14,275 bases of DNA, taken from Brevundimonas sp. (GTDB lineage: Bacteria > Pseudomonadota > Alphaproteobacteria > Caulobacterales > Caulobacteraceae). A program made the translations under genes and the position numbers. The stretch's first letter is position 1, and every line of letters begins with the position of its first letter. The notes beneath the pieces are model-generated. The model worked only from the letters and a program-made list of their open reading frames with translations, was not told where the DNA came from and made no database searches. The stretch spans positions 1 to 14,275 of the forward strand of contig NZ_JAVHLH010000044.1 of assembly GCF_031082345.1 (NCBI RefSeq), read 5' to 3'. Below are positions 13,315 to 14,275 of the stretch, one piece after another.

Positions 13315-14275
13315 ATGACCGATACCCAAAGCTTCTCCCCCTCGCGTGACGACTTCGCCGCCCTGCTCGACGAGACCCTTCAGGGCCGCGACCTCGGCGA
13401 AGGCCAGGTCGTCCACGGCCGCGTCGTCGGCATCGAAAAGGACATCCTGATCATCGACGTCGGTCTGAAGACCGAAGGCCGCATCCCGGCCCGCGAGTTC
13501 GGCATCGGCGAAGGCGCCGTCATTCCGAAGCTCGGCGACAACGTCGAAGTCTATCTGGAGCGGGTCGAGAACGCCCTGGGTGAAGCGGTCATCAGCCGCG
13601 ACAAGGCCCGCCGCGAGGAAGCCTGGACCCGTCTGGAAGTGGTCTTCGCCGACGGCCAGCCGGTCAACGGCGCCATCGTCGGCCGCGTCAAGGGCGGCTT
13701 CACCGTCGACCTCGGCGGCGCCTCGGCCTTCCTGCCGGGTTCGCAGGTCGACATCCGCCCGGTGCGCGACGTCGCCCCGCTGATGGGCAAGGAACAGCCC
13801 TTCGCCATCCTCAAGATGGACCGTCCGCGCGGCAACATCGTCGTCTCGCGTCGCGCCATCCTGGAAGAAGCCCGCGCCGAACAGCGCACCGAGCTGGTCG
13901 GCCAGCTGCAAGAGGGCGAAGTCCGCGAAGGCGTGGTCAAGAACATCACCGACTACGGCGCGTTCGTGGATCTGGGCGGCATCGACGGCCTGCTGCACGT
14001 CACCGACATGTCGTGGAAGCGCGTCTCGCACCCGTCGCAGGTCCTCGCCGTCGGCGACACCGTCAAGGTCCAGATCGTCAAGATCAACCCGGACACCCAG
14101 CGCATCAGCCTCGGCATGAAGCAGCTGCAGGCCGATCCGTGGGACGGCGTCGAAGCCAAATATCCGGTCGGCGCCAAGATGTCGGGCCGCATCACCAACA
14201 TCACCGACTACGGCGCGTTTGTTGAGCTGGAAGCCGGCGTTGAAGGCCTGGTCCACGTCTCCGAAATGTCCTGGA
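13315..14275 (+). CDS. rpsA: 30S ribosomal protein S1 (partial, runs off the right edge)
   Basis: The visible 320 residues are the N-terminal part of S1 (full length usually about 550-570 aa), which holds mRNA on the 30S subunit. OB-fold S1 repeats are visible at about 29-97, 115-180, 199-267 and from 284 on. The later ones carry the classic NITDYGAFVDLGGIDGLLHV and its near copy NITDYGAFVELEAGVEGLVHV. ATG 13315 gives the family N-terminus. A weak AGAG lies upstream. The 154-bp leader after cmk shows no convincing promoter, so S1 may be read from upstream or from a non-consensus site. Confidence 0.97.
   Translation, partial: MTDTQSFSPSRDDFAALLDETLQGRDLGEGQVVHGRVVGIEKDILIIDVGLKTEGRIPAREFGIGEGAVIPKLGDNVEVYLERVENALGEAVISRDKARREEAWTRLEVVFADGQPVNGAIVGRVKGGFTVDLGGASAFLPGSQVDIRPVRDVAPLMGKEQPFAILKMDRPRGNIVVSRRAILEEARAEQRTELVGQLQEGEVREGVVKNITDYGAFVDLGGIDGLLHVTDMSWKRVSHPSQVLAVGDTVKVQIVKINPDTQRISLGMKQLQADPWDGVEAKYPVGAKMSGRITNITDYGAFVELEAGVEGLVHVSEMSW

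Noticed and set aside
13246..14256. 336-residue open frame opposite rpsA
   Set aside because: It mirrors the strongly conserved S1 coding sequence and shows no motif of its own.

Overview
The window is high-GC, densely packed bacterial chromosome. Gene content and order point to an alphaproteobacterium, most likely of the Caulobacterales (Brevundimonas or Caulobacter type). The supports are the lptC-lptA-lptB ... rpoN-hpf-ptsN order, a short RNase D, an Hsp20/DUF1150 pair, a TIGR02300-type zinc-ribbon protein with an acidic tail, and a class II (CP4-like) AroA followed by cmk and rpsA. The genus is inferred from memory of these families; nothing was searched.

Layout. (1) Positions 88-2652, plus strand: rnd, lptC, lptA and lptB, with overlapping or nearly touching genes. 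This is an RNase D plus the inner-membrane and periplasmic parts of the lipopolysaccharide transport machine. (2) Positions 2669-6461: an accessory block lying between lptB and rpoN, which are often adjacent. It holds an SDR-DoxX fusion protein translationally coupled to a DUF2269 membrane protein, a convergent secreted M20 metallopeptidase, a non-coding stretch with a perfect 32-bp inverted repeat pair, and an unrecognised small exported protein in less GC-rich DNA. (3) Positions 6582-9439, plus strand: rpoN (sigma-54), long-form hpf and ptsN, the classic nitrogen/hibernation/PTS-Ntr cluster. (4) Positions 9468-11074, minus strand: a small heat-shock protein followed by DUF1150, tRNA-Ala(GGC) with its own terminator, and a TIGR02300 zinc-ribbon/acidic protein. 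(5) Positions 11194-14275, plus strand: aroA overlapping cmk, then rpsA, which runs off the right edge.

How the genes work together. The lpt genes move LPS to the outer membrane. RpoN, Hpf and PtsN link nitrogen and carbon status with ribosome hibernation. Hsp20 and DUF1150 look like one heat-shock transcription unit, with a sigma-32-like promoter and a structured leader that could be an RNA thermometer. AroA, Cmk and RpsA are housekeeping (shikimate pathway, CMP phosphorylation, translation).

I did not find a clearly novel multi-gene system. The best leads are the accessory block splitting lptB from rpoN, the ROSE-like hsp20 leader, the inverted-repeat element at 5832-5969, the mutually exclusive hairpins before rpoN, and the compact three-way-junction dyad at 10510-10556.
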